From Engraulis encrasicolus (Eukaryota > Chordata > Actinopteri > Clupeiformes > Engraulidae), in NCBI RefSeq assembly GCF_034702125.1, contig NC_085865.1, forward strand, positions 26,622,460 through 26,686,459: 64,000 bases of DNA, in the 5' to 3' direction. This document shows positions 1 to 52,900 of the stretch, in pieces. The notes below the pieces were generated by a model. The model was not told the DNA's origin, did not search any database, and was given only the letters and a program-made list of their open reading frames with translations. The position numbers and the translations under genes are program-made. Positions within the stretch are counted from its first letter, which is position 1, and every line of letters begins with the position of its first letter.

Positions 1-2349
1 TGGTAGCAGAGAGATTCTAGAATGAGAGGGGACATATGGCGGCCATCTTGGTGACGCCTCCGGGGTGCTATTTCGCGATTAAGTAGACCAGATCTGAGAG
101 TCAATGGGAAAAATGAATGGGGAAACTGAGTATAGGACGGAGGGGAACCCAGCGGTTGTGAAAACCATATGGTTGAAACGACCGCGAAAAACTGATCAAT
201 CTAGACTACTTGGTTGTGTCATACGAGTCAAAATAAAGCTTTTTGAGCCACTTTTCTCACGGTTTTTTTGACAGAGCGCAGGCGCAGTAGTTCCATAACG
301 GCACGAGAGCAACGGCTTTTCAAAACTGAGCATGTGCATAATTTCGCGTGCGCCGATGCAGCCAGATGATTGGATCACTGGCAACGCAGCTCAGCAGGCA
401 CATTGGCTCTTGTTACCAGAAAGGCGGGAGATGTGCGGGTAGACGCCATATTTGCGTTACGAATCTTCACCGTTAATTTCTATGTACCTGTTCTATCTCC
501 TCTTACTAGAATATTTCTGATGGTAGTCTCCTATTCTAATGCTGTTATGATAGTAGTGAATTAAACATTTGGGACTTGCGTGGCTGATTATGAGCTTATT
601 TGCTTAACCCAAATGAAGCAAGAATATGTGTTTGGGTGGGACAGAACAAATATGAGGCATGAAGGCAGACAAGACATCCCATCACATGAACCACAGGTAA
701 ACAAGCAGCTTTTTTTTGCTAAGGTGACAAGTCGCTAACACATTTTGGTATGAGCCAACATGATCACTATTCATAATCGTGCGATGTCGTGCAATGTTGC
801 AGTTCCCTACCTTCATCTTCCGATGATTTCGCCAACATTTTCCTTAGGCTACTTTGACATCTCCGTGCCCACGTTTATCGGTGTTATCCAGTCAACAATA
901 ATCCAAGGCAACAACGCTATTCCAGCCAGTTTGAGGATGCATCCGCGACTTCAATAACATAATAATTTACTACAATAGATGCAGCTACTTTAAGCATGCC
1001 ATAACTTAATGTAGGCCATGATAGTTTAACGTGTCATTTCCCGTGGCATCAACTTCAAATCCCCAAAGCTCCTCCAACTCCGAGAGCGAGACGAGAGAGG
1101 GGATGGGATAGCCACACACACAGGCTGCGTCCCTTCCCTTCACAAAGCTTTCCAAACTTCCGCCAATTTTGCAAGTTATTTTCTATTACTGAATTGAACC
1201 ACATAGCCAATTTAAAGACATGGGCTTTCAGATTAGCGTCCAACAATGCAGGAAAAAGACGTTATTGGTGACGGTCTGTCACTACAAACCTATGAGATCG
1301 AGCAGCCCCAGTCCTGACTCCTGTCCTATGGTGAATGCAATGGGTGGATGGCTGCAGCTATCCCACCATGCTCGTAGCAAAGGCTTTTTGACACAAAGTG
1401 ATAATGACACTTGGCATTTCTCTTTCATCTGATAGTAGGTATATAACATAGAAAACCCAGGGACAATGTAAAATGAACCCCTCGTCCTTCTTCAATTTTA
1501 CTGCCACGATTAGAGTCAGTTAGCGCTGTAGTTAGCACACGCTAACGTTAAGTGAATGGAAGGCTACATTAGCCACCAAGTTCTACCATTCGCGTTACGT
1601 AGGCGGCGAACATGGCTGCGCCCTTGTGGCGAAACTCGGTAATAACATGTCATTTTTCAGCAAAACTACTTAAAAGTGCAGTTCAATGAACATCCATTCG
1701 TTTATGAAAATATATAAGCCGCCAAAAAATTATAATAGTTGTCAGTGCTTCATTTCCACTTTAAGAACTTCAAGCTTAATCTCGTTTATGAACCAAACAG
1801 GTGCATATTCCTCTGAGAACATTGTGGGAGATATGCAAAAAATTGCTTGTTTTTATAATTGATACCGGAACCGGAGTGGAGTGGAGCTCTCTGTGTCTTA
1901 TTTAAAGCTACAAGAACTGTCAGGTTAGAGAGTGGTCTGAGCTGTGTTTTAAAATGACCTGATGAGAAGTCTCCCTATATGTGATGTATGTAAAGGTCTT
2001 GGCCAAGTTTTAAAAAAATACCCTAAAGCTTAGTCTCCCTTACGAACAGTACAAGGGCAACCATTGTGAACAGTGAGTAATGTAAGACATGTGCAATTTT
2101 GTTTTATAACATCCAAGTATTTTTGATCTATTTTGTTTATACATTAATAGATTTTACCAGAGAAAGTAACATTCAGTTGTACAACAGGCAATGGGTCACA
2201 CTGCTCAAGACAAACTAATGGAAATCATCCTTTCAAAACATTGTTATTTCCACCACAGTTGGTACACATGGCCATACAAGAAGTTCATGTTATTATCTAC
2301 ATATATGTGTGTTTTTCTTTGGATTTATTGTGTTATTTATCTTCTCCAG
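1..2349. other. Non-coding, probable upstream nebl intron
   Basis: No nebulin-module exon or other coding exon could be recognised on either strand. The stretch is of mixed composition without long microsatellites. Two parts (about 20-330 and 1550-1860) look like old interspersed repeats but show no clear termini. It ends in the pyrimidine tract and CAG acceptor of the first nebl exon in the window, so it most simply is the 3' part of an intron; the nebl promoter and amino-terminal exons were not found here. Confidence 0.6.
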
Positions 2350-44144
<41,795 letters not shown>

Positions 44145-45700
44145 AGGAGGGAGAGAGACTACCCCGAGTATTGGGAATCCTTCCTGTTTTAGTTGGGGTT
44201 AGGGGTTAAAGGCCAGGGGGCGTGGTGTACCATACTGTACCTTCACCTGGCCCTTCCACCTAAAAATCTTGGAGGGAAACAATAGAAGTCCTGGAAGGCC
44301 ATGAGATCAAATGCGGTCTAGTAAAATCCCTCAAGCAAAACCCATTTATTTGCAGCCACATTAGCTAAGCTGTTTAGAGATCTACACAGGCTTAACCCGG
44401 ACTGTATTCAGCTTCTCTCGCGCCCGCAAAACACTCATTAACACACATCTTGGTTAATGAAACTGTGATTTTTATCTATGCTTATTGGGTTTTAATTTTA
44501 ATGTCTACAAAGAGAAATTTGAAACAGTCTTTGTTCTACTCAGGTTGGAACATTCAATACTAAAAAAATATAAATATAGAGAGTAAGAGATGAGCGTGTG
44601 TTGGATTGGACGTACCGTATAGTCACCCTCTGCCCACCAGGACTTCTGTTGGTAGGACAGACCTGCCTTGTATTATTCTTTTGCGTCTCTGTTTTTGTTA
44701 ACTTTCACAGTAGATGTTGTCACTAATACATTTTTTATTGTTGTTTATTTTATTATTATTATTATATTATGATTTACAAAGAAAAAAAAAGATGAAGTAC
44801 TGGGTGTCAGCCAGGTTCTGGATTTTCAAATTAGCTGTCCTGCAAGCAGCCGTATAACCTGTTACGTTATTATTAATTAACTTTTTTTGTTGGTCGTATA
44901 AAGAATATTGTGTAAAACAAACTCTTCAGCTGTAGTCCATTCAGTGCAGTAGGCATAATCAATGTATGCAACGACCTTGACTGTGGTGTATGGCTATATA
45001 CAAATATGCATGTACAGAAAAGAACAAACTAATTGAGATCCATAGTCAGTTGCTATAGTTGAGAGCCAACTCTGTCCAATCAGTGGCCATTGAATGGCTG
45101 TCTCCTTGAAGAAAAATACAGATGAAATGAAACATGTTTTGTGGCAGATGTACTGTACTAGAAGCTTCAGCAAGTTGTTTTGAACTTTATATTGAGACCC
45201 ATGGCATGTGGAGAGGGAGAAGATGTCTAAATGTATTTTATTATCGCTGAATCGGAAGCATTGGATGACAATTGCAGCATTGACTGGTTTTAAGTAAAGC
45301 TGGAACCATGACAGCAATATTTCATTCTGTCACTAAGATACTAAGAAAAATATTTTACACATTACTGCAGTAGGGTCATAGCAATGACCTTTTACTTCAT
45401 TATTCTAAATGGAAAGTGTATTTTCCACAATACCCATTGTGAAGGAGATTCTAGTAACCACTGGGCATTTGTAATTTAATTTGCAAGTGGTATAAAATTA
45501 AGTCCCTGCATAGTGCACACCAATCTTGAGTTATAATTTACTTGTACAAAAAAAATGTGTGTGTTTCTCTTCGTTGCGTTTATTGTGTTAACAGTTACAC
45601 TGTACCAGACAATAATTTTCTTTTGATAACCAATACACCTGAGTTTCTATTAATTGCGGTGGATCACATGTGTGGCAAATAAACGGCTTTGTCAACATTT
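44145..45700 (+). other. nebl: nebl 3'UTR
   Basis: Follows the nebl stop without an obvious intron. AT-rich with no coding signal. It includes the best polyadenylation signal at 45678-45683, so the transcript probably ends near 45700. The exact end is inferred. Confidence 0.65.
45678..45683 (+). promoter_or_regulatory. nebl: nebl polyadenylation signal AATAAA
   Basis: Canonical AATAAA about 1.53 kb after the stop, followed within about 30 bases by GT/T-rich sequence (TTTGTGTTACTTG). Confidence 0.6.
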
Positions 45701-47386
45701 TTAGATGCCTGCCTCTTTGTGTTACTTGTATTTTGTGCCTACTTGTATGCTGTTGAAGGAACAAGTGGAACTTAAGATCACTTATGTCACAAAAAGTGGC
45801 ATGTAAAAAAACCTTTATTGTCCTGGTTTCATCACATTAACCCTTTTTCAAAAAATCTGAAGAGTTTCGGCAGTCATGCCTTCTTCAGGGATTCGAAGAC
45901 TTAAGTGGCTTCATCTGTTATCCACTTTTATCCCTCCCATTTCCTCATATTTCTTACATTGAAATTGGATCACCATTACATTGTGTTTATTGGGGGGGGT
46001 TGCTGTGCACGCACACACACACACACACGCACACACACACACACCAGGTGACATGGTAAGCAGCATTCCAAACGCTCTGAAATGGTTAACCCTTTAAGAT
46101 ACAGTGTTATGTTATGGCAATAACCAAGTCATAGTGCATTGCTAAAGGCCTTGTGATATGTCATAGTATTGTAATACCTTGGTAGTTAACTTTTCAATGA
46201 CTATTACTACGTGCCACTGGAGGTACGGATGGCGTGCATTAAAGGGTTGCGTCAGTTTTTCCACATTCTGAAAAAAAAATGATCCAGAGAATGATCAGCC
46301 TGACATCATTTTCGTTGGCTAAAGTCATGTACTTTGCAATACCATGACACTTGGACCTACAGTATTGGTGATTGATGGTGTGTTTTACATGAAGTATTCA
46401 AATGTTCCTTTCCATTTCACCTGTTGCGTGTGTGTGTGCATGCGCGTGCGTGTGTGTGTGTGTGCGTGTGTGTGTCCAGACCTCACCTGTGTGTGTTGAG
46501 TAATCTATGGATTGATGCCTGTCCCCTGACAGATTCAAATCTACAGGCTGGGTTTACACAAATAAACATCTGTCCTCTCATACAGAGTGATACATACAGT
46601 AGCACCACATGAGGTAGGTCCACTATAACTTCCAATTGTGTGATCATCAATTCAGGATGACAAAGAAGGCTAGCAGATGCACATTCTGCATGACACCACA
46701 ATACATTATAGGCTATATGATATATTCAGGATAAAAAAAATGCCTTTTTAAATGTAATTTTATTGCATGGATATTGAAATGCTATTATTTGCAAACTATA
46801 AAAAGAATGGATGTGTTTGGGGGGGGGGGGCGGGGTATAATTTGGTCCACTGAGATCTGAGTGTAAATAGTACTTTTTCGAGGTGTAATTGGCATGCTTA
46901 TTTGGGTGACCTGTGGGTAAATAACATTTGTGTCTACATGTAGGGGGCCATAAATAGCATTATTGTCTTTTCGACATGGGTGTCAATAGAATTTTTGGAC
47001 ATGGGTGTAATTAACATTTTTGTCGAGGAACACCCAGGTGAGATTTGGGTGTAAATATCATTTTGATGGCCCTTGGTCCATAGGATCCGCACCAATGGTC
47101 TTGGAACACCTAGACCTCCGTTTAGAGACACCAGGAATGAGCTACTGGGTGTTAATTGTTGTGTAAATAGGACATTTTTGTTCAGGAACACCTGGGTGAG
47201 ACCTGTGTATAAAAGGATTTTGTCAGCAGAAGCTATTTGCACCCAACCAAATGTTAAGAGTTATTGCTATTCACACATAGGGCAAATGCTTACAGTTGTT
47301 TCTATTAGGCTACACCAAATACATTGTTTCTATTTACACCCAGGTTTATCTTGGCACAGTATTACACACACATGGCTTTTGCAACA
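45700..47386. other. Intergenic, partly repetitive
   Basis: No gene recognised. A short (CA)n lies at about 46010-46044. A degenerate array of GGGTGTAAATAACATTTT-like units covers about 46855-47330. A CTGAAGAGTTTCGGCAGTCA/CTTCTTCAGGG segment (about 45855-45895) resembles in inverse orientation the repeat at 43008. Confidence 0.6.
46855..47330. repeat. Degenerate minisatellite-like array
   Basis: At least eight imperfect units of the form GGGTGTAAAT(A)ACATTTTTG, with GGAACACC(C/T)(A/G)GGTGAGA phrases repeated between them. Unit spacing is irregular (about 35-60 bp). Confidence 0.6.
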
Positions 47387-47912
47387 TGATCTCCAAAAAT
47401 TCCGTGCTCCTGGACACGGATGTTAAGGGCACAAAATCCGTGTCCAGGACCACGGATTTTGCCAAAAAATATTCTCAAAAAAAACATTTCCTACTGACAG
47501 GTTAGGGTTAGGGATTGTTTTGGTCTGGGCACAGCTAGTTTTCTTTCATTCTTTATATTGATTTTATAGCCTAGCAACCAACTGGAAAAGGTATTTCTCA
47601 AAAATATGTCTTTAATGACAGGTTAAGGTTAGGGAATGTTTTGGTCAGGGCACAACTTAAATTGCTATAGCATTATTTTGTTTAGGATTACCATTTGGTA
47701 TGTATTTTCTAATGATAGACTTACACAGTGCTGTGGTAATAGCCTATAGAAAGCACTTCCGTGTGCCCATCACGGAAAACAATTCCGTGTCCAGGAGCAT
47801 GGAAAACAATAATTAATAATAATAATAATAATTTTGGCAAAATCCGTGCTCCTGGACACGGATTTCGTGTCCTTAACATCCATGTCCAGGAGCACGGAAT
47901 TTTTGGAGATCA
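47387..47912. mobile_element. MITE with about 80-bp inverted repeats
   Basis: TGATCTCCAAAAATTCCGTG..CTCCTGGACACGGATGTTAA (from 47387) is inverted at the right end (..CACGGAATTTTTGGAGATCA, to 47912). Both arms also contain two facing copies of the CCGTGCTCCTGGACACGGAT phrase. The interior has a roughly 125-bp segment in two diverged copies (CTGACAGGTTAGGGTTAGGG / ATGACAGGTTAAGGTTAGGG). No clear target duplication, no coding capacity. Confidence 0.75.
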
Positions 47913-48070
47913 GGTTGGCTTTTCTTAGATGAAAAAGACACTCCCTATGTTGAGCCTCTACTCAGTTAACCACCTACTGTATGTTGAATTCACTTTCATT
48001 TATTTTTTATTTTTTTTCTCCAGATTTTTTTTTTTTTTTTGTGGGTTTCATGTTGACAGTTGTCACCACC

Positions 48071-48949
48071 ATGTTCAACGAGTCCTCACCACCAAATGTC
48101 ACCAGCATCCCAAATTTCCATTCTTTAATATTCTGTATCGACAGGCCCGTGGGTTCTCTTGTGTGGTTCATAGTCTGTGTGCCTTCTGGTTTGGTCGGCT
48201 CATGTGCTAGCGCTTGGCTGCTGTGGGTGTTCGTCCAGAGATGGCACAGTGGCTCCCCTAACGACATCTTCATGTTTCACCTCACCATCATGGACCTGAT
48301 CCACAACAGCTTGGTTGTTCCATTCCTACTGAACCATTACATTTGGCGGAGCGAGCAGTTCGTCTTGGCATTCTTATTCTTCCTGTGGTTTGGTTTGAAT
48401 GGGCGACCTCTTCTGATGACCTGTGTTTGTGTGGACTGCTACCTGGCTGTGGTCCATCCCATCGCATATATGAAGACAATGAAGAGGAGATACAAAATGG
48501 TGGTCTGTGCATTGGTCTGGATCCTCACTATAGTATACGGTCTATGCAACATATTCTTAAACATTAACAGCATGAACCTTCACCTTGTAATCCCGTATGC
48601 GCTTTACCTCCCAACAATCATAATCTGCGACTTCTGCGTCCTCTGTGCGTTGAGAAAGCCTGATCCGTCTGGAAGAAACACCATCCACCCACAGAAGCAG
48701 AGGGCTCAGCAGACCATCATCAACAGCCTGGTGATGAGCATTGTGGCCTACATCCCCCCTGTCATCACCGGGAGTGTGTGGCCCCTGCTCCACATGAGTA
48801 GACTGGAAATCACATGCGATGTCTTTATTCCTGCTTTGATTGCGCCTTGCCTTGGAAGTAACATCATGCCCATTTTATATTTGGGCAATTTGGGCCAACT
48901 GAAACAAGTGTGGGACTGTATTGCTAAGAGATGTGGAAAAGCTATATAA
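48071..48949 (+). CDS. Orphan class A (rhodopsin-like) GPCR, atypical
   Basis: 292 codons in one exon from Met 48071 (a Met at 48050 is possible; the track upstream is poly-T with an acceptor-like CTCCAG at 48018-48023, so a 5' non-coding exon is likely). The amino terminus MFNESSPPNVTS has two N-glycosylation sites. Seven hydrophobic segments are readable: TM1 WFIVCVPSGLVGSCASAWLL, TM2 with HLTIMDL (Asp 2.50), TM3 ending DCYLAVVHP, TM4 VVCALVWILTIVYGL, TM5 PTIIICDFCVLCAL, TM6 INSLVMSIVAYIPPVI, TM7 ending NIMPILY. The DRY motif is DCY and NPxxY is MPILY; no cysteine is seen at position 3.25. The size and TM pattern recall P2Y/lipid-type delta-group receptors of fish, but I cannot assign a ligand or name. 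Confidence 0.78.
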   Translation: MFNESSPPNVTSIPNFHSLIFCIDRPVGSLVWFIVCVPSGLVGSCASAWLLWVFVQRWHSGSPNDIFMFHLTIMDLIHNSLVVPFLLNHYIWRSEQFVLAFLFFLWFGLNGRPLLMTCVCVDCYLAVVHPIAYMKTMKRRYKMVVCALVWILTIVYGLCNIFLNINSMNLHLVIPYALYLPTIIICDFCVLCALRKPDPSGRNTIHPQKQRAQQTIINSLVMSIVAYIPPVITGSVWPLLHMSRLEITCDVFIPALIAPCLGSNIMPILYLGNLGQLKQVWDCIAKRCGKAI

Positions 48950-48950
48950 A

Positions 48951-48952
<2 letters not shown>

Positions 48953-49032
<80 letters not shown>
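48953..49032. repeat. (CGCA)n/(CA)n microsatellite
   Basis: ACGC tetramers passing into CA, beginning immediately after the GPCR stop codon. Confidence 0.95.
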
Positions 49033-49033
<1 letters not shown>

Positions 49034-49127
49034 GCACGCAGAGATAGCGATGAGATAGCACCTGTCCCTTTACCTTACTGGACAAAAATGCCCTTCTGAA
49101 AGTTGTTTTTCTCCACAATATACTGTA

Positions 49128-49178
49128 TATAATATAATATAATATAATATAATATAATATAATATAATATAATATAAG
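49128..49178. repeat. (TATAA)n microsatellite
   Basis: About ten TATAA pentamers. Confidence 0.9.
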
Positions 49179-49442
49179 CATATGTAGACCCAGTCGGCAA
49201 CTCTGGGCCCGCCCATGAAATTGCTTGTTTCCCCCCACGTTATCAATAATGCTAAATGACTGGCAGTGATTGGCACCGCACAACCACGGGTGGACCATTC
49301 GGAGGGGAAAACAATGCAGTTTAATGGGGGCCAGAGGAGCCAACTGAGTGAATAGCCTCTGTAGCCTAATAAGTAAGTTGCCCATGCACCCTGCCCCTCA
49401 CCTCAAGCACCTGTCCAGTGCCCCCTATAATGTCTGTGCACG

Positions 49443-49575
<133 letters not shown>

Positions 49576-49765
49576 TACATAAGGCCTGGCAAATGACTCC
49601 AGCAGATGCTCTTCACACATCCAACATATTTCAACTGGGCGTAGTCAGTGGTGACAGATGTCCCTCTGCTGTTTGTCATGGGCATGTTTTACACGCCACA
49701 ACACTAGAGGGCAGTGTGACTTTTCTGACTGACCGGGAAACCACTGAGCCTGCACGCCCAAATGT

Positions 49766-49778
49766 TGCGCTTGCGCAA
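49766..49778 (+). promoter_or_regulatory. ssr1: NRF1-like / C/EBP-like palindrome in ssr1 promoter
   Basis: TGCGCTTGCGCA differs by one base from the NRF1 consensus palindrome. The overlapping TTGCGCAA (49771-49778) is a perfect C/EBP half-site palindrome. It lies about 80 bp upstream of the start codon, where a housekeeping promoter is expected; no TATA box is evident. Function is inferred from consensus only. Confidence 0.4.
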
Positions 49779-49856
49779 TAGTTCAAGAGGAACCAAAGGA
49801 AAGGGGGAAGCAGAAGGGTTTGAGAACTGTGCCTCACAGGCTGACATACATTTAAA

Positions 49857-49926
49857 ATGATGAAGTATCTACCGCGGCTACTGTTGCTCTTGTTACTCGC
49901 CTTTCCAACAACCATACTTCTGAAAG
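49857..49926 (+). CDS. ssr1: ssr1 exon 1 (signal peptide)
   Basis: Starts at the first of two adjacent ATGs. 70 bp, donor AAAG|GTAGGT, ends in phase 1. Encodes the hydrophobic signal peptide. Confidence 0.92.
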
Positions 49927-52900
49927 GTAGGTGATAACAATTTGATACCATCAACCCTGCTTGGCTTGAATCCGCTGTTTATATGGCTGTCGATACTCAG
50001 TCAGCTGTCTTGGCAAGCTAGTTAGCCAATTTGCTATCGGTGGCGCATTGACTCAAAGGCCAGTCCATGCGTAGTGATCTAGAATGCACATAACATTACG
50101 GAGGCTTCAAATTGGTACATTGCTGGTAGCAAGTCCAGTAGCACGGGTTTGCTGTGTCGGTACTTCATAAAGTGGATTACTTAGCTACTGATGAGCATTA
50201 GCTTTTCTTATGTGAAAATTTGCACTTGACTGACGTGTCCTTACAGCCCGGATGAATGCAGGTTAGCCTGCTAGCTTCTAAAGACTAGTTAGCATTAGCT
50301 AGGATAAGTCGCTTAATTTTGGTTTCGGTCAAGTTGTCAAAGGTATTGTGCAATTGTCACTTGTGGGCATTGTTTGACAAGCAGCTGGATACAAGGCTAT
50401 CAATCGAGGACAGTGAAGTGTCATTGTGAACATCACTAAATACTAGGAGTGGATTGCATGTGCACTAGTCATTCATCGCGCGACAACTTTGTGTGCAGTA
50501 TAATAGTATCTACGTTACCGGTACATGTTTTGTAATTGTACCACTTGAACCCAGTTGAAGCAGCTACGACAATTGCGGATGTACAGTGTTGGGAGTGTGT
50601 TTTCCCCCAGCTTTTGTTATGCTGTCGCGCGCCACTCGCATGCTCCCCCATCCCCGTGACCGTCTGACACAAGTGACAGCGTCTTCAGCTCAGGATTGGC
50701 TGCACTGGTTACCCTGTCATGATTGAGAGACGTGCCTGTGCGAGTTATATTTACACCACTCCCGTCTGACAGGATGCGCAAATGTATGCTGTTTGACCAT
50801 GTGCTTTACGCTTTCAAATGAAGGAAAAATCATCAGCTGTTCTGTGTCGTATTTGTTTTGTTACCTGCGCGTTTCCTTGTTTGAAAACTAGACCAGCCCA
50901 TGGTGTGGGAGTTGCTTTTTGGCTGGACTGTTTGATTACTTAATGGAACTCCATGAACGCTCCAGGCCATAAACTGAAAGAGGAACATGCGTTTGCAGCT
51001 TGTTTGAAATGTGTCCAGTCCTTGTTAACATGCATTTTTTTCCCTTGATGCAGGGCCCCTGGTGGCAGCACAGGACGCCACAGAGGATGAGGAGGCAGCT
51101 GACGAAGAACTAGGTGATGACGTGGATGTGATTGCTGAGGATGATGATGAGGCAGAGGTGGAGGATGATGAAAACACGGAATTAGTGAGTATTTTTCTTT
51201 ACAGTATTTACGGTTATTTCTTTGAAGTTATATGTTCCACATGGCTATTTTGTCGCTATGGTGTGCGTAGCGTAGGCTCTTGGTTGGTGCTCTTTTAAAA
51301 TGCATTTACTTTCTCAATGTAGACGGAAGAGAAAGAAGAAGAGGAGGAGGAAGAGGCGCTAACTGGAGAGATGAAGGCTTCCCCCCATGCTGACACAACC
51401 ATCCTCTTTGTCAAGGGAGATGGTGAGAGTGAGAACCACTTTTTTTTTCTCAGTCTCTGCTTGTGTGCTTTCCCCTGCTTTGTATGACCTGATCTTAACC
51501 TTTTTAGATTGCCAAAATGTATTGAGAAGGTCAAGGTGATGAGGTAGTCGTCTTTTTCTTCCCTTCTCCCAATCATTTCCAGCAATAATGCAAGTATACG
51601 AAGGACACTTTAACGGCATGTAATACAAAGGAGTGGTCTATGTGGTATCTATTGGTCATATCTATGCCTCTATCCACCCATATACTCACTCGCACTCTCT
51701 TTCTTTCTTTTCTTTGCTCTCCTGACCCGACCCGCGCCTTGTCCCAGACTTCCCGGCCAACGACATTGTCAAGTTCCTGCTGGGCTTCACCAACAAGGGC
51801 TCGGAGAACTTTGTGGTGGAGTCCCTGGACGCCTCCTTCCGCTACCCGCAGGACTTCCAGTTCTACATCCAGAACTTCACGGCGCTGCAGCTGGGCATCG
51901 TGGTGCCCCCGCAGCGCCAGGCCACCTTCGAGTACTCTTTCATCCCCGCCGAGCCCATGGGCGGACGCCCCTTCGGCCTGGTCATCAACCTCAACTACAA
52001 GGACGGCAACGTGAGTACGCCTACGTGTTGTGACGAGTTTTATGTTCGCTCCATGCACTTCCCTGTGTATTCTCCAGCATAATAAACGAAGAGAAGCCCT
52101 TCTACGACCATATCCGGCGGAACTTTCTTGGGGAAGGACAGTGAGGAGCCGAGGCTGGATTTTTACAGATTATTAGATTCATTTTATTCCTTCCCTCAAA
52201 GGAAATTCAGGTTTTGTCAAGATTCGCTTCAGGTTAATGTTTACAGAGGAGATCCGGAATAAGAATGCTGATCAATGTGTCACTGACAACACTGTGAAGT
52301 CGTGCATCACTCTGTTGCTAACTAGCCATATATATACATAGCTTTTATGTATTTAGGAAGACTTCATCTTACATGTATGTGCATGTCAAAAAGAGGATAA
52401 ACATCTATGCAAGCAATTTTAATATTTGACGTTTTGTGATGAAACCCATGCTGCAAGTCCAGGGATTGTTTCTGACCCCATCATTCTTTGTTTGGTCAAC
52501 CCTATTCATCACTTTCTGTTGCTTTCACTATGTCCTCCCACCTCCCCCTTCCCCTCCCCCTTCACCGCTCTCAGGGCAATGTGTTCCAGGATGCCGTCTT
52601 CAATCAGACCGTTACCGTCACAGAGAGGGAAGATGGCTTGGATGGAGAGACGTATGTGATGGATTTATGTCACTTCTTCTCTAGATATTCATCCTTTGGT
52701 GTTGGCACTCAGACCAAAGCTTTCATTTGTACTCAAAAATCAATTAATCTACGGGTCCAAGCTATTAATAAATGAAAAAAAAGAAAAAAGAAAAAAAAAA
52801 GAAAAATGTTTACATTTAAAGTAGGCAACTAGATTTGCCACTAAAATGTGTTGTGCCAAATATCAAGCTTCTCCGGTTATTCTCTGTGTGAATGTGTGAA

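Noticed and set aside
47490..47530. Telomere-like GGTTAGGGTTAGGG
   Set aside because: Only two units, part of the internal duplication of a MITE; not a telomeric tract.
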